Assembly: GCF_036373705.1 (NCBI RefSeq)
Contig: NC_089851.1
Location: 53,981,440-54,045,439, forward strand
Direction: 5' to 3'
Source of the DNA: Amia ocellicauda
Lineage: Eukaryota; Chordata; Actinopteri; Amiiformes; Amiidae
Length of the DNA: 64,000 nt
The notes under the pieces are model-generated. The model was not told the origin of the DNA. It ran no database searches and was given only the letters and a program-made list of their open reading frames with translations. A program made the position numbers and the translations under genes. Of the stretch, positions 25,801-34,914 are shown one piece after another (positions within the stretch are counted from its first letter, which is position 1; every line of letters starts with the position of its first letter).

Positions 25801-26475
25801 CATACCCCTAGACCAACGAGCCAAGTTAACGGAGGGTGTCGCAGTTTCTGCTGGGCAAGCGCGTAACTGCTTTGGGGCAGACCGGGAGACCTACGCTCAC
25901 TGACTGATAGCATGGACTGTAGCGCTGAAGTGTCTTTCCAGAATGGTAACGCCATCCCCTGTGAGACAGCACTGAGAGCATTGTTCAGCAGGCCCGCAAA
26001 CAACTGAAAAGAATGCCTCTCCTTTGGTGCAGCTCAGGAGTACACGTTCAGCAAAGGTCTCCATAACAAGCCGGCAAACCACATTTCGTCCTCCTCCTCC
26101 TCAACAACACACTACATGTCCTCCTCCTCCTCAACAACAACAACGAACTTGTAAAATACACATTTTCTTTAAAGAAAACAAAACACACAGATGACAGTCT
26201 GATTTCCCATCAGCTACACAGCCAACAGTATGTGAGGTTGAAAGACCTCCCTGGTGCAGAGGAGCCCAGAAGCCAAGCATCGAGAGAGAACAAACGAATG
26301 CTTCAGAGAATGCAAAGCGGGGCCAAGCGGGCTCGTCCTGGAGTTGAACCCAGGGCCTCTCACACCCTCAGCAAGAATCATACCCCTAGACCAACGAGCC
26401 AAGCTAATAGGCAATATTGCATGTTCTCCTGGGCAAGCACATAACTGCTTGAGGCAGACCCTCACCTGATCACCA

Positions 26476-26939
26476 CATGTGGTTACACTTTAAGAAGGGG
26501 TGAGTTTAAGGTCATCGGTAACATCACAAAGGTTGGCAGCATTTTACATGAATATGTAAAGTTAAAAACACACACTACATGTAAATAAGCCATACTACTT
26601 GTTTAGTGTATGTAAGCTCGTTCTGTAATCATACATCATCCATACTAGTATTTAATAATTGAATTAACTATACACAAACTACTTGGTCAATTCACTCTTG
26701 TTACCGTGTAATTACAGTGCAAGTAAATTGTAATAATTGTAGCGTTGTATATTGGGCCATATTTTACATGTAACTATATATTTCATATTTGTCCAATTAA
26801 TGTACATTTGTTTTTTTTGTTTTTTAGCTGGTACCAAAACATTGGACTCTGGAACTAAAAGGTCGGAAATTGGAAGAACTATTAATGACAAATGAATGAC
26901 CGCTGATACAAGTAAATAGTGTTTCCTCAAATCTAAAGT
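26476..26939. other. Spacer after array 1, one exon-like scrap
   Basis: AT-rich single-copy-looking DNA with no convincing gene. A short open stretch at about 26,828-26,897 on the plus strand follows a pyrimidine-rich tract ending in TTTTTTAG and encodes LVPKHWTLELKGRKLEELL before a stop. This could be the terminal exon of an unknown gene or of a transposon gene, but it has no recognisable family and may be chance. Confidence 0.3.
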
Positions 26940-27631
26940 GAGACCTTTTTGAATGAATCTGTAATACATGCCCTAAACAGAATGAGAACATGGATCCATC
27001 ATGCCTTGTTACCACTGTGCAGGCTGGTGGTGGTGGTGTAATGGTGTGGGGGATGTTTTCTTGGCACACTTTATGCCCCTTAGTGCCAATTGGGCATCGT
27101 TTAAATGCCACGGCCTACCTGAGCATTGTTTCTGACCATGTCCATCCCTTTATGACCACCATGTACCCATCCTCTGATGGCTACTTCCAGCAGGATAATG
27201 CACCATGTCACAAAGGTCGAATCATTTCAAATTGGTTTCTTGAACATGACAATGAGTTCACTGTACTAAACTGGCCCCCACAGTCACCAGATCTCAACCC
27301 AATAGAGCATCTTTGGGATGTGGTGGAACGGGAGCTTCGTGCCCTGGATGTGCATCCCACAAATCTCCATCAATTGCAAGATGCTATCCTATCAATATGG
27401 GCCAACATTTCTAAAGAATGCTTTCAGCACCTTGTTGAATCAATGCCACGTAGAATTAAGGCAGTTCTGAAGGCAAAAGGGGGTCAAACACCAAGTGAGT
27501 ACCAAGTGAAATCTATTAAAGTATTGAAGTATCCCAATGTTTTAAGTTACACTTCATGTATACATGTGTTTGGAAGTTTATCCAAATATATTCTACCAGT
27601 ATATTTAGAATGCAACATTTTTGCAGTCTAA
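26940..27631 (+). pseudogene. Tc1-type transposase, C-terminal two thirds
   Basis: Open from the ATG at 26,990 for 213 codons, with similarity reaching back to about 26,940. The reading resembles the catalytic domain of fish Tc1 transposases, DDE enzymes that cut and paste the element at TA sites. Visible landmarks are VMVWGMFSWHTL near the start, GYFQQDNAPCHK with the second catalytic Asp, and SPDLNPIEHLWD with the third acidic residue, in D34E spacing. The conserved tail runs on as HLVESMPRRIKAVLKAKGG. The N-terminal DNA-binding HTH region and the first catalytic Asp are not present upstream, and I found no terminal inverted repeats, so this is a truncated relic. The last ~40 codons (after about 27,500) are probably not transposase. 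Confidence 0.85.
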
Positions 27632-28045
27632 TATATTCACAGTATACAATACATGCAATATGAGATTGTTGTGTATTTAGCAGTATACTAAATGTATATT
27701 ATAAGGGGACATATATGTATGCATTTTTATATATTTAGTATAAAATACATGTGTAGATGTTACAGTATATTTGCATATAATTATAGATATATTAAAAACA
27801 AGTTTACATATAATTCTGAATATACTTAAGTTATATTAAGCAATATTTGTATTGTATAATATAGTGTATTTGACCATATTTCTGTATCAAGTGACAGTGC
27901 AATTGATATTTAAAAGAATATTTTCACCATATATTATAAAATGGTATGCACATTTATAAAACATATTAATACATTAAAATACATTTCATATTTCAGAATA
28001 ATATATATTTTTAAATATTTTATTTTTGTAAGGGTATCTTCCATA
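27632..28045. other. AT-rich spacer
   Basis: Very AT-rich DNA with many TATATTTA and ATACATG stretches. No gene or clear repeat boundary seen. Confidence 0.6.
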
Positions 28046-28048
28046 AAT

Positions 28049-28235
28049 GCAGTTTTACCAAACAAAGGAAAACCAGGAAAGGTTGGTGGAGGAGATTACG
28101 CAGTTTTGGCAGCCCATTCTGAAACCCACTGCAGAATATATTCTGGCAGGAGGTCTGATTAAAATACTGGAAAATCTTCAATCAAAGTCAAGAAATGTGT
28201 CAAAAGGCTTCCAGTTTCCTTTCCTGCCATGAGAA
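28049..28235 (+). other. Possible exon scrap (unrecognised)
   Basis: An open stretch begins after AAATGCAG, a usable splice-acceptor sequence, and reads about 60 codons to a TGA, ending in FQFPFLP. Composition (ERLVEEITQFW, ILENLQSK) is protein-like and clearly less AT-rich than its surroundings. No family is recognised. It could be the last exon of a transposon-borne gene, and a chance ORF is not excluded. Confidence 0.25.
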
Positions 28236-28264
28236 GTATGCTGATTTCAGAACCTCTATGAAGT

Positions 28265-28560
28265 AGATTCCTTATTTTTCAAAAAATAAGTAATGGTTAT
28301 TTTTTTCATTGTTTCCTCAATATATTAATAATAAACTGTTTTATTTTTTTCTGCAAAATAAGTAAAGTTTACTTATTTATTTCTGGTTCCTGTTTTTTTT
28401 TTTTTTAAATAAGTAATGGTTATTTATTTTTATCTTTCTTGTTTATTACTTTTTCTGTGAATTCTGATTCTAGTAGTATGAAGAAATAAGTAATAGTTAC
28501 TCATTCCTTATTTCTGTTTCCCTGTTTTTTCACAAAATAAGTAATGGTTATTTCAAAAAT
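28265..28560. repeat. Degenerate tandem motif AAATAAGTAATGGTTATTT
   Basis: Five imperfect copies of this near-palindromic motif lie about 50-75 bp apart at roughly 28,283, 28,355, 28,407, 28,484 and 28,535, separated by T-rich spacers containing CCTGTTT. A further copy lies at about 29,902, on the far side of the inverted repeat. Confidence 0.6.
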
Positions 28561-28639
28561 CCCTGTTTACAAATGTAAGGACTTATAGGACAACAGCATT
28601 ACATACAGATAGATAACATACATTAGTTATTATGGTAAC

Positions 28640-29222
28640 AAGTGTCCATTATAAACAATCTATTAACAAATTATTGATTATGTTATTGTTATATGATTAT
28701 TACAAATTATAAATATATTAGACATTTTTATTTAAACATTTTTGCTATACTATGTAGTTTGCATGTTCTCCCCGTGTCCACGTGGGTTTCCTCCCACCGT
28801 CCAAAGACATGTGGGTTAGGTTAATTGGCTTCTCTAAATTGCCCTGTATGTGGGTGTGTCTGCGTGTGTGTGTGTGTGTGTGTGTGTGTTGCCCAGCGAT
28901 GGACTGGGGTCCCGTCCTGGGTGTATTCCTGCCTTGTGCCCTTTGCCTGCCGGGATCAGTGCTCGGCGACCTTCGCCAGGATAACTGGTTTCAAAAATGG
29001 ATGGATAATAGCAGCAATTAACTGGCATGGCAGTTAATGATAATAGATTGATATCGATGTGCAAATGTCATGTTATTATACCCTTTATTAAATATGTTAT
29101 TAAATACCTTAAAACATATTATAGCAAAAAAGTTTAAAAATGTCTAATATATTTATAATTTGTAAAATTAATCATATAATAATAACATAACATGTTAATA
29201 GATTGTTTATAATGGACACTTA
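28640..29222. repeat. AT-rich inverted repeat (MITE-like) split by a SINE/LINE tail
   Basis: The left arm 28,640-28,750 (starting AAGTGTCCATTATAAACAAT) is matched in reverse complement by 29,118-29,222 with scattered differences. The ~367 bp between the arms is largely a foreign insertion (28,754-29,015). This fits a palindromic non-autonomous DNA element that was later invaded. No transposase is visible. Confidence 0.7.
28754..29015 (+). mobile_element. Fish SINE/LINE tail fragment
   Basis: Contains the widespread fish sequence GCATGTTCTCCCCGTGTC, then the 'CCAAAGACATG...GGTTAATTGG' and 'GCGATGGACTGGGGTCCCGT' segments, and ends near AAAAATGGATGGATAAT. It holds an internal (GT)n tract at 28,864-28,888. 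The tRNA-derived head is absent here, but a head of the same kind lies at 33,029. Confidence 0.8.
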
Positions 29223-29224
29223 AA

Positions 29225-29965
29225 ATAAAGCATTACCATTATTCTTAATACATGGATACAAGATAATCAACAACATGGGAGGGCTTGAGAATCTGCTATG
29301 GCTTTGTGCAAGGAAATTTGGCACTGAATAAATGTTGGCTACAGCAAACATGCGCTGCTGTACAGGCTGACAGAGACACTGTGATGCATTTCTTCAATGA
29401 GTGATGCTTACTTAATCTTTATTTCCATTTCCCAGTTTAAGGACACTTATCTCTACAGCATTACTTCAGTAGTTCACGCAGCCCCCTATAGAAGTCAGCG
29501 GAAGATGTAGTGATTGAAGTAATGGAGGTATCTTGGCCTGTACACACTTGGCAGAGGGAACGACAGCCTGGCCATGGAACACCTACCCCCAGCTCCATCT
29601 TGAGATTAGCGAGAGGCAGCAGTGATGCAGCGCTATGGAGCCTACAGCGCAGGGAAGGGACTTAATGCGTGGTATCTCTGATGTAGTGCTTGTGTGTTTT
29701 TCAGGTCTTTTCTATAATGTGCTTTCTGTATTGTCATAAACCCCTGGCACTTTTTGTCACTGTTACTCTATATTGTTTTGCATTACATTCATAAAGAAAA
29801 TAAAACGAAAAATCTCTAATAGTGTGTGTCTCAATGGTTGTGTTTGTTCATACATCGATAAAAAACGTTTGGAAATACTATGAAAAGTAAAATGTAGATA
29901 ACAAATAAGTAATCATAAGTTATTTCTGTGTCCTATTCTGTAAAAAATAAGAAATGATTAGTCCT
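29225..29965. other. Spacer with UTR-like sequence
   Basis: No open frame of note. The stretch 29,300-29,815 is less AT-rich and ends with an AATAAA-type signal near 29,798, which would suit a 3' untranslated region on the plus strand, but nothing coding is linked to it. Confidence 0.3.
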
Positions 29966-29984
29966 ACTTATTAAGTGGTCACTG

Positions 29985-30310
29985 AACAGTGTGCTCTCTG
30001 TCAAAAGCCAGCTTTTGGGCTCCTCTGCACAAGAGGGCTTTTGACCTCAGATGCTGTTGCCTGTGCAGCTGAAGGGAAATCAGACTGTCATCTGTGTGTT
30101 TTTCTATAAAACAAATGTGTATTATGCAAGTTTGTTGTGGTTGTTGAGGAGGAGGAGGAGGAGGAGGAGGACGACATGTAGTGTGTTGTTGAGGAGGAGA
30201 ACTTTGTGAAGCCACTTGTTCAGTTGGCCCGTTGGTCTAGGAGTATGATTCTCACTTAGTGTGCGAGAGGTCCTGTGTTCAACTCCTGAACGAGCCCTAG
30301 GGCATGAAGC
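29985..30310 (+). repeat. Inverted, ancient piece of the tRNA-Pro array
   Basis: The order on the plus strand is body (GGGCTCCTCTGCAC ... CAGACTGTCATCTGTGTG), TTG/AGG triplet tract including GACATGTAGTGTGTTGTTG, then a tRNA-Pro-like sequence. This is the array order in reverse complement, spanning a unit junction, so the tandem state predates this relic. The ~260-bp block between triplets and tRNA in the present arrays is missing here, replaced by about 30 unrelated bases. Divergence from the arrays is obvious. Confidence 0.88.
30226..30297 (+). pseudogene. tRNA-Pro-derived pseudogene (anticodon now AGT)
   Basis: Seventy-two nt with acceptor GGCCCGT/ACGAGCC (one C-A mismatch), anticodon stem CTCAC/GCGAG with a mismatch, and loop TTAGTGT, so the anticodon position reads AGT. 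The B box is altered to TGTTCAACTCC. It is alignable end to end with the array tRNAs but decayed. Confidence 0.85.
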
Positions 30311-30419
30311 CGTCTGGTTTCGTGGCTGGTGACGGTAGTCTTCTTGGGGTTGCTTTCCTCTACCTGCTTTCGCATTATTGTTGATCTGCACTGTGAAGTG
30401 CTGTTAAATGAGTTTTGAA

Positions 30420-31005
30420 TCATTTGGCTGAATCTGAGCAGATAACATAGCCCTAAACATTTCAGAATTCATCCTGCTGCTTTTGTCAAAAGTCAACCAG
30501 TTCTCTTGACAGCCATACATGCCCTTACCATAACACTACCTTCACCATGTTTCACAGATGAGGTGGTATGCTTCAGATCATGAGCAGTTCCTTCCCTTCT
30601 CCATACTCTTCTCTTCCCATCATTCTGGTACAAGTTGATCTTTGTCTCATCTGTACATAAGATGTTGTTCCAGAACTGTACAGGGTTCTTTAGATGTTTT
30701 TTGCCAAACTCTAATATGGTCTTCCCATTTCCTGTTTAAATACAGAGGGTTTACCACAAGATGTACTCTGGTGAAGTGTTCTCTTGATTGTTGACATTGA
30801 CACAGATACGCCTACCTCCTGGAGGGTATTCTTGATCTAGCCAACTGTTGTGAAGGGGTTTTCCTCACCAGGGAAAAAATTCTGTCATCCACCACAGTTG
30901 TTTTCCGTGGTGTTCCTGGCCTTTTGGTGTTCCTGCGCTCACCAGTACGTTCTTATTAGTGGATTTGGCCACACCTAATGTTTTTGCTCTCTGATTGGTT
31001 TGTTT
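30420..31005 (-). pseudogene. Tc1-type transposase, N-terminal and middle part, inverted
   Basis: Read on the minus strand from 31,005 down, similarity to a fish Tc1 transposase runs through the end of the HTH domain (VAKST), a GTPR linker, the FTTVG...NTLQEVGVS region, the first catalytic region near TSYVQMRQRST, and SSRMNSEMFRAMLSAQIQPN at the end. Several frameshifts and stops interrupt it. The remaining C-terminal part lies on the opposite strand immediately to the right (31,013), while the D-to-E segment with SPDLNP is absent. This is one element with an internal inversion, or two elements joined. Confidence 0.75.
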
Positions 31006-31012
31006 TGATATC

Positions 31013-31244
31013 TAAGGCAAAACACCCCAAGAACAAGCAGGATCTAAAGACAGCTGTAGTGCAGGCCTGGCATAGCATCACCAGGGAAGAAACCCAGCAT
31101 CTGGTGATGTCTATGGGTTCCAGACTTCAGGCAGTCATTGACTGCAAAGGATTTGCAACTGATAGGGAGAAATTTTACTCCCTCAATAAACAGGCGGACA
31201 AGGAATACTCAGGACCCGATTTAACTGAAATAATACCAAAATAG
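31013..31244 (+). pseudogene. Tc1-type transposase, C-terminal part
   Basis: Encodes HPKNKQDLKTAVVQAWHSI, TREETQHLVMSMGSRLQAVI and then DCKGFAT, the conserved C-terminus of the transposase type whose N-terminal part sits inverted at 30,420-31,005. The reading stays open to 31,244. The 3' flank continues to a Tc1-style terminus near 31,857. Confidence 0.82.
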
Positions 31245-31857
31245 TTTATTCAGCTACAACTAAGTGCTCTGGAGATGGTCAGTCAGCAAGACACATCTAA
31301 GGTTTTTCTAAAGAACATGCTATCATATACAAGATGACTCCCTTTGGTTGCTGGGCAACTGGATGACGTCAATGATGTACCCCAAACTTGATCACAGACT
31401 TCTCCTTTGTCTTCTGTTTTCTCTATAGCCTTGGATGAAAATGTTTTTCTAAAAATCAGCTACACAGAACTACTGCACCTGTCCTCTGCGGAGCAATACA
31501 CAAAGCTTAAATTCATACATGGGTTACACAATCTTACTGCAACAATGGTGCAAATATATTTGGCATTCGGACAGGCCACTGTCCCGCATCACAACCAAGT
31601 ATTGAAACTCACAATTTAATTAATGATTATGTTAGTTTGTCCAAATACTTTTGAGCCCCTAAAATTGGGGGGACCACATAAAAATTGGTTTAATTCCTAC
31701 ACCATTCACCCGATTTGGATGTAACTACCCTCCAATTAAAGATGAAAGTCTACACTTAAAGCACATCTTGATTGTTTCCTTTCCAATCCATTGTGATGGT
31801 GTACAGAGCCAAATTGACAATTGGGTCTGTCCAAATATTTATGGACCGGACTGTATA
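31245..31857 (+). mobile_element. 3' flank and terminal inverted repeat of the Tc1 relic
   Basis: Non-coding 3' region of the element. It contains GTCCAAATACTTTTGAGCCC and ends with GTCTGTCCAAATATTTATGG followed by ACCGGACTGTATA, a terminus typical of fish Tc1 elements. The matching 5' terminus is not found beyond the inverted N-terminal part. Confidence 0.7.
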
Positions 31858-32330
31858 CCTGTAACGAAGGACTGCCATGGCGGGGAACCCAGGTGCGGAG
31901 TGAGAGGTGGTCAGAAACAGGCTGTGGTCAATGCCGGCAAACCGTAATGTCCAGGGAAATCCACAAGTCCTGGTCGATAAGACAAGCAGGGGGTCAATGA
32001 TCAGGCAAACAGGCTGGTAGGGAGAATACGGGAATTGGTGGAGGAACACGTGGAGGTTGTAAACAATCAATAACAAAAGGATACAAGACTTAGCAGTGAA
32101 TTAAAGTCACAGAGGGGTTTATATGTGTAGCAGAGAGGAGCAGAGGACGGTGAAGGAGGGTGCTGGTCCAATGGGAGTTCGAGGATGATAGAACAAGTGC
32201 ACATGGTGCCGAGGAATGTTAAGTGGCTGATTGCTGGGGAATGTGAGGGTTTAGAATTCCGGTGATGCTGACCTCTGCAGGGGAGCTTGTGAATTGCGGG
32301 ATGTGTGGGATACAACAGTGACAATACCAC
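31858..32330. mobile_element. Unclassified interspersed repeat
   Basis: Starts CTGTAACGAAGGACTGCCAT right next to the Tc1 terminus and ends near ACAACAGTGACA. The text (GTAATGTCCAGGGAAATCCA, ACAAGACTTAGCAGTGA, TTCCGGTGATGCTGACCTC) matches a non-coding repeat I recall as common in fish genomes. Open frames on the minus strand here are not protein-like. Class not assigned. Confidence 0.5.
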
Positions 32331-32463
32331 TTGTTATTGTGTGTTTGAGTTTACTTGCATGGATTGTCTATTCATGTCAATATTAAAATTCCAAAGCATA
32401 ACATTTATTCACAACATGCTTTAGTGTTAAATGTTTGATATGGCAGCACATATAAAGGTGTAT

Positions 32464-33028
32464 ACAGCTCTGGAAAAAATTAAGAGACCAGTGCACAATT
32501 ATCAGTTTCTCTGGTTTTACTATTTATAGGTATATGTTTTGGTAAAATGAACATTTTTGTTTTATTCTATAAACTGCTGAAAACATTTTTCCCAAATTCC
32601 AAATAAAAATATTGTCATTTAGAGCATTTATTTGCAGAAATTTACAACTGGACAAAATTACAAAAAAGATGCAGTGTTGTCAGACCTCAAATAATGCAAA
32701 GAAAATAAGTTCATATTAATTTTTAAACAACATAATACTAATGTTTTAACTTACAAAGTGTTCAGAAATTAATATTTGGTGATTTTCAATCAAAGCATTC
32801 ATGCGTCTTGGCATGCTCTCCACCAGTCTTTCACATCGCTGTTGGGTGACTTTATGCCACTCCTGGCGCACAAATTCAAGCAACTCGGCTTTGATTGATG
32901 GCTTGTGACCATCCATCTTCCATCCATCACATTCCAGAGGTTTTCAATGGGGTTCAGGTCTGGAGATTGGGCTGGCCATAACAGGGTCTTGATCTGGTGG
33001 TCCTCCATCCACACCTTGATTGACCTGG
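32464..33028 (-). mobile_element. Tc1-type element, 3' half, cut by a SINE
   Basis: The terminus TACAGCTCTGGAAAAAATTA at 32,464 is the classic end of a fish Tc1 family. Reading inward on the minus strand, the transposase C-terminus is recognisable: WPAQSPDLNPIENLWN followed, in a second frame, by PSIKAELLEFVRQEWHKV and ERLVESMPRRMNALIENHQ. One frameshift separates the two parts. The 5' half is missing, with a SINE head starting at about 33,029 where it should continue. Confidence 0.85.
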
Positions 33029-33170
33029 CAGTGTGGTGGCATGGTGGTTAGCACTGCTGCCTCACCGGTACAGGGGTCTGGGGTTTGAGTCCTGGCTTGG
33101 GGGCTTGTCTGTGTGGAGTTCACATGATCTACCTCTGTGTGGGTTTCCTATGGGCACTTCAGTTACCAGT
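33029..33170 (+). mobile_element. tRNA-derived SINE head
   Basis: GGTGGCATGGTGGTTAGCAC with GCTGCCTCACCG, followed by the B-box-like GGGTTTGAGTCCTGG and CTGTGTGGAGTTCACATG, is the Pol III promoter head of the common fish SINE whose tail type appears at 28,754. Its body fades after about 33,170. Confidence 0.82.
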
Positions 33171-33344
33171 TCTGTGAGAAGAGTGCAAATCTAAACAAAC
33201 AAGAAGGTTCTTGAGTTTCAACTTCACTGCTGCAACTGGTCTGTAATTCTGTGAGGCAAGAATGATAAAAATAAAATCTGTAACCTTTGTAAGGTATGCA
33301 TATTCCATGTTTTTACTGGTAATGGATTTTATGTAATTACAGTC

Positions 33345-33835
33345 ACTGACTCCCTCAGCTGTGCTTGGGTGGCCTTCTTCTCCTCAGTCCTCATCCTCCT
33401 CAATCTCTCTGCAGAATTTGACACTGTCGATCACTCCATCCTCCTCTCCTGCCTCGCTGACCTTGGAATCTCTGAACTGCTCTCACCTGGTTCTACTCCT
33501 ACCTCAGCGACGGGACCTACCAAGTGACATGGCGAGGTTCCTCATCCACGCCCCAACCTCTCCTCACAGGTGTAACCCAAGGCTCCATTCTGGGTCCCCT
33601 CTTGTCCTCTCTCTACACTCACTCCCTGGGCCCCCTCATTGCATCCCATGGTTTCTCTTACCATTTTTACACAGATGATGCCCAGATCTTCCTGTCTTTT
33701 CCCTCCTCCGACATTCTCATCCCCTCTTGCATCTCTTCCTGCTTGTCTGCTATCTCTGCCTGGATGCACTCACACCACCTCAAGCTCAACCTCTCCAAAT
33801 CTTTTTTACATTCCGTTAATTCCTTTAGAAATCAG
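33345..33835 (+). pseudogene. LINE reverse transcriptase fragment (CR1/L2 group)
   Basis: Conceptual translation, with frame changes, shows RT landmarks in order: LSAEFDTVDHSILLSCL (motif A), GVTQGSILGPLLSSLYTH (motif B area, PQG changed to TQG), and FYTDDAQIFLSFPSS (motif C, YADD changed to YTDD), then SAISAWMHSHHLKLNLSK. These fit a CR1/L2-like non-LTR retrotransposon. Endonuclease and 3' end are not visible, and it is a short dead fragment. Confidence 0.85.
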
Positions 33836-33894
33836 GATAAATTGGGTAAAACCAGAAAAGCATCTAATTAATTCTCATTCAGGAGTCAACATAA

Positions 33895-34078
33895 AAAACA
33901 GAAAAGAAACAGAAAACCATCCTGAGGTTCTGTGACACCGAAGAAGGTTTCCTACTGTTCACAGAGAAAGGGGAGCAATTGCTTGCCCCAGTGGAGGACC
34001 TTCTACGGCAGATGGGATTGAAGACTGTGGAGGAGATCGAACAGCTTCTCCCTGTAGTAGCAGACATAACTATCCAAA
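33895..34078 (+). other. Possible exon (unrecognised, PB1-like flavour)
   Basis: An open stretch follows AAAAAACAG and stops at AAAGTAAAA, so it is framed by usable acceptor and donor sites. It encodes about 60 residues including ILRFCDTEEGFLLFTEKGEQ, EDLLRQMGLKTVEEIEQLLP and VVADITIQ. It is strikingly protein-like and GC-richer than the neighbours. It may be the first coding exon of a transposon-borne or captured gene, for which no partner exon is certain. Confidence 0.4.
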
Positions 34079-34079
34079 G

Positions 34080-34890
34080 TAAAAAAAAAATGCAATCAAT
34101 CTATTGCAATTAGCAATGAGGAGTAGCATTTAGTGCTATTGTTTGGCTCCAAACCAGAAGCCTATTGGATGATGTGTTATTTTAAATAAGTATGTATAAT
34201 ATAAAAATAGTAACAGACTGATTTGTTTTTTTGTATACACGTATTTTACTGTTTTAGTTTTTAATTTACTTTTTTTTAATTAAGTTAATTACATGCAATT
34301 AAATGTGTGTGTATATATATGTTTCCAATTTTGTTTACTTTTTAACAAAATTAAAGTGTTCCGAAGCCCAACCCTGCAGCAACACCAGTCTATCACAAGG
34401 CAACTCTAATTATCTCTAATTAAGGACACAAGTCTAACACAGGGTAACTCTAATTCTAATGTTTGTTATATTTCTTTTTGATAATTTTCAAGATAAGAAA
34501 ATGTACAAACAAATGATATATGCCAATATTCAGTAAATAATTATCCATTAAGTTTAATCTGAGGATTTTTACAGCTTTTCTTCTACCCCCAAAATTCCAA
34601 CTCCTGTTACAACTTTGGTAGAAACATAGTATACATACCAGCCAATTAATTCCCTATATTATCCTTATCTAATAGCCTTAGCTTATTTTCCTTAAACACC
34701 TTTTTCAAATCGTTTAACGTTTCGATTATTTTCAAAAACTACTACTAGTAGCTTACTACTGTTAACAATAACTTACATGTACTTATAGTAACTTACATAC
34801 TGTAGCATTGGGGGGGCATTTTATTGGTTATTATGAATTATTATTTATTATTTTGTTTTGTAAGGATAAGGGTGTCTGCCAAGAGATAAA
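34080..34890. other. AT-rich spacer
   Basis: No gene, RNA or clear repeat boundary seen. Short direct repeats of CTCTAATTCTAAT type occur near 34,405-34,460. Confidence 0.6.
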
Positions 34891-34914
34891 TAATAATAAT
34901 AATTTAATTATTGA

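Larger units (their letters stand above)
1..26475 (-). repeat. tRNA-Pro tandem array 1 (46 units of ~570-600 bp)
   Basis: Head-to-tail array already under way at base 1 and fading into a divergent tail at about 26,400-26,475. Anatomy of the first unit on the plus strand: tRNA on the minus strand (175-246), a ~260-bp block of unknown origin (247-510), a CCT/CAA triplet tract (about 511-570), then a body with an AT-rich patch and a conserved stretch (about 571-752) leading to the next tRNA. tRNA spacing is 512-613 bp, mostly 572-596; much of the variation comes from triplet number. Besides the canonical copies listed separately, 28 copies belong to the variant class (G33, altered T-arm), starting at 753, 1921, 3089, 4257, 4835, 6012, 6590, 8270, 8848, 10025, 10603, 11705, 12873, 14029, 15203, 15793, 16964, 18132, 19300, 20468, 21058, 22226, 23394, 23984, 24562, 25161, 25751 and 26329, each 72 nt. 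Comparable tRNA-bearing tandem arrays are known from zebrafish chromosome 4 and from Xenopus. Confidence 0.97.

Noticed and set aside
84-26465. Recurrent 60-75-codon open frames on both strands in every array unit, including Pro/Gln-rich ones
   Set aside because: They overlap the tRNA, the triplet tract and each other in several frames, recur only because the unit recurs, and have no family resemblance. The Pro/Gln runs are simply CCT and CAA triplets.
1-26475. CRISPR-like regular repeats
   Set aside because: The unit is ~580 bp with no short repeat/unique spacer pattern, and the context is eukaryotic.
26712-27111. Minus-strand open frames of 85 and 95 codons
   Set aside because: Antisense to the Tc1 relic and AT-rich flank, with low-complexity composition and no recognisable domain.
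28834-29064. ORFs over the GT tract at 28.8-29.1 kb
   Set aside because: Products of the SINE/LINE tail and its simple repeat.
33361-33935. Overlapping plus and minus ORFs around the LINE fragment taken as separate genes
   Set aside because: The plus-strand pieces are frames of one LINE reverse transcriptase remnant, and the minus one is its shadow.
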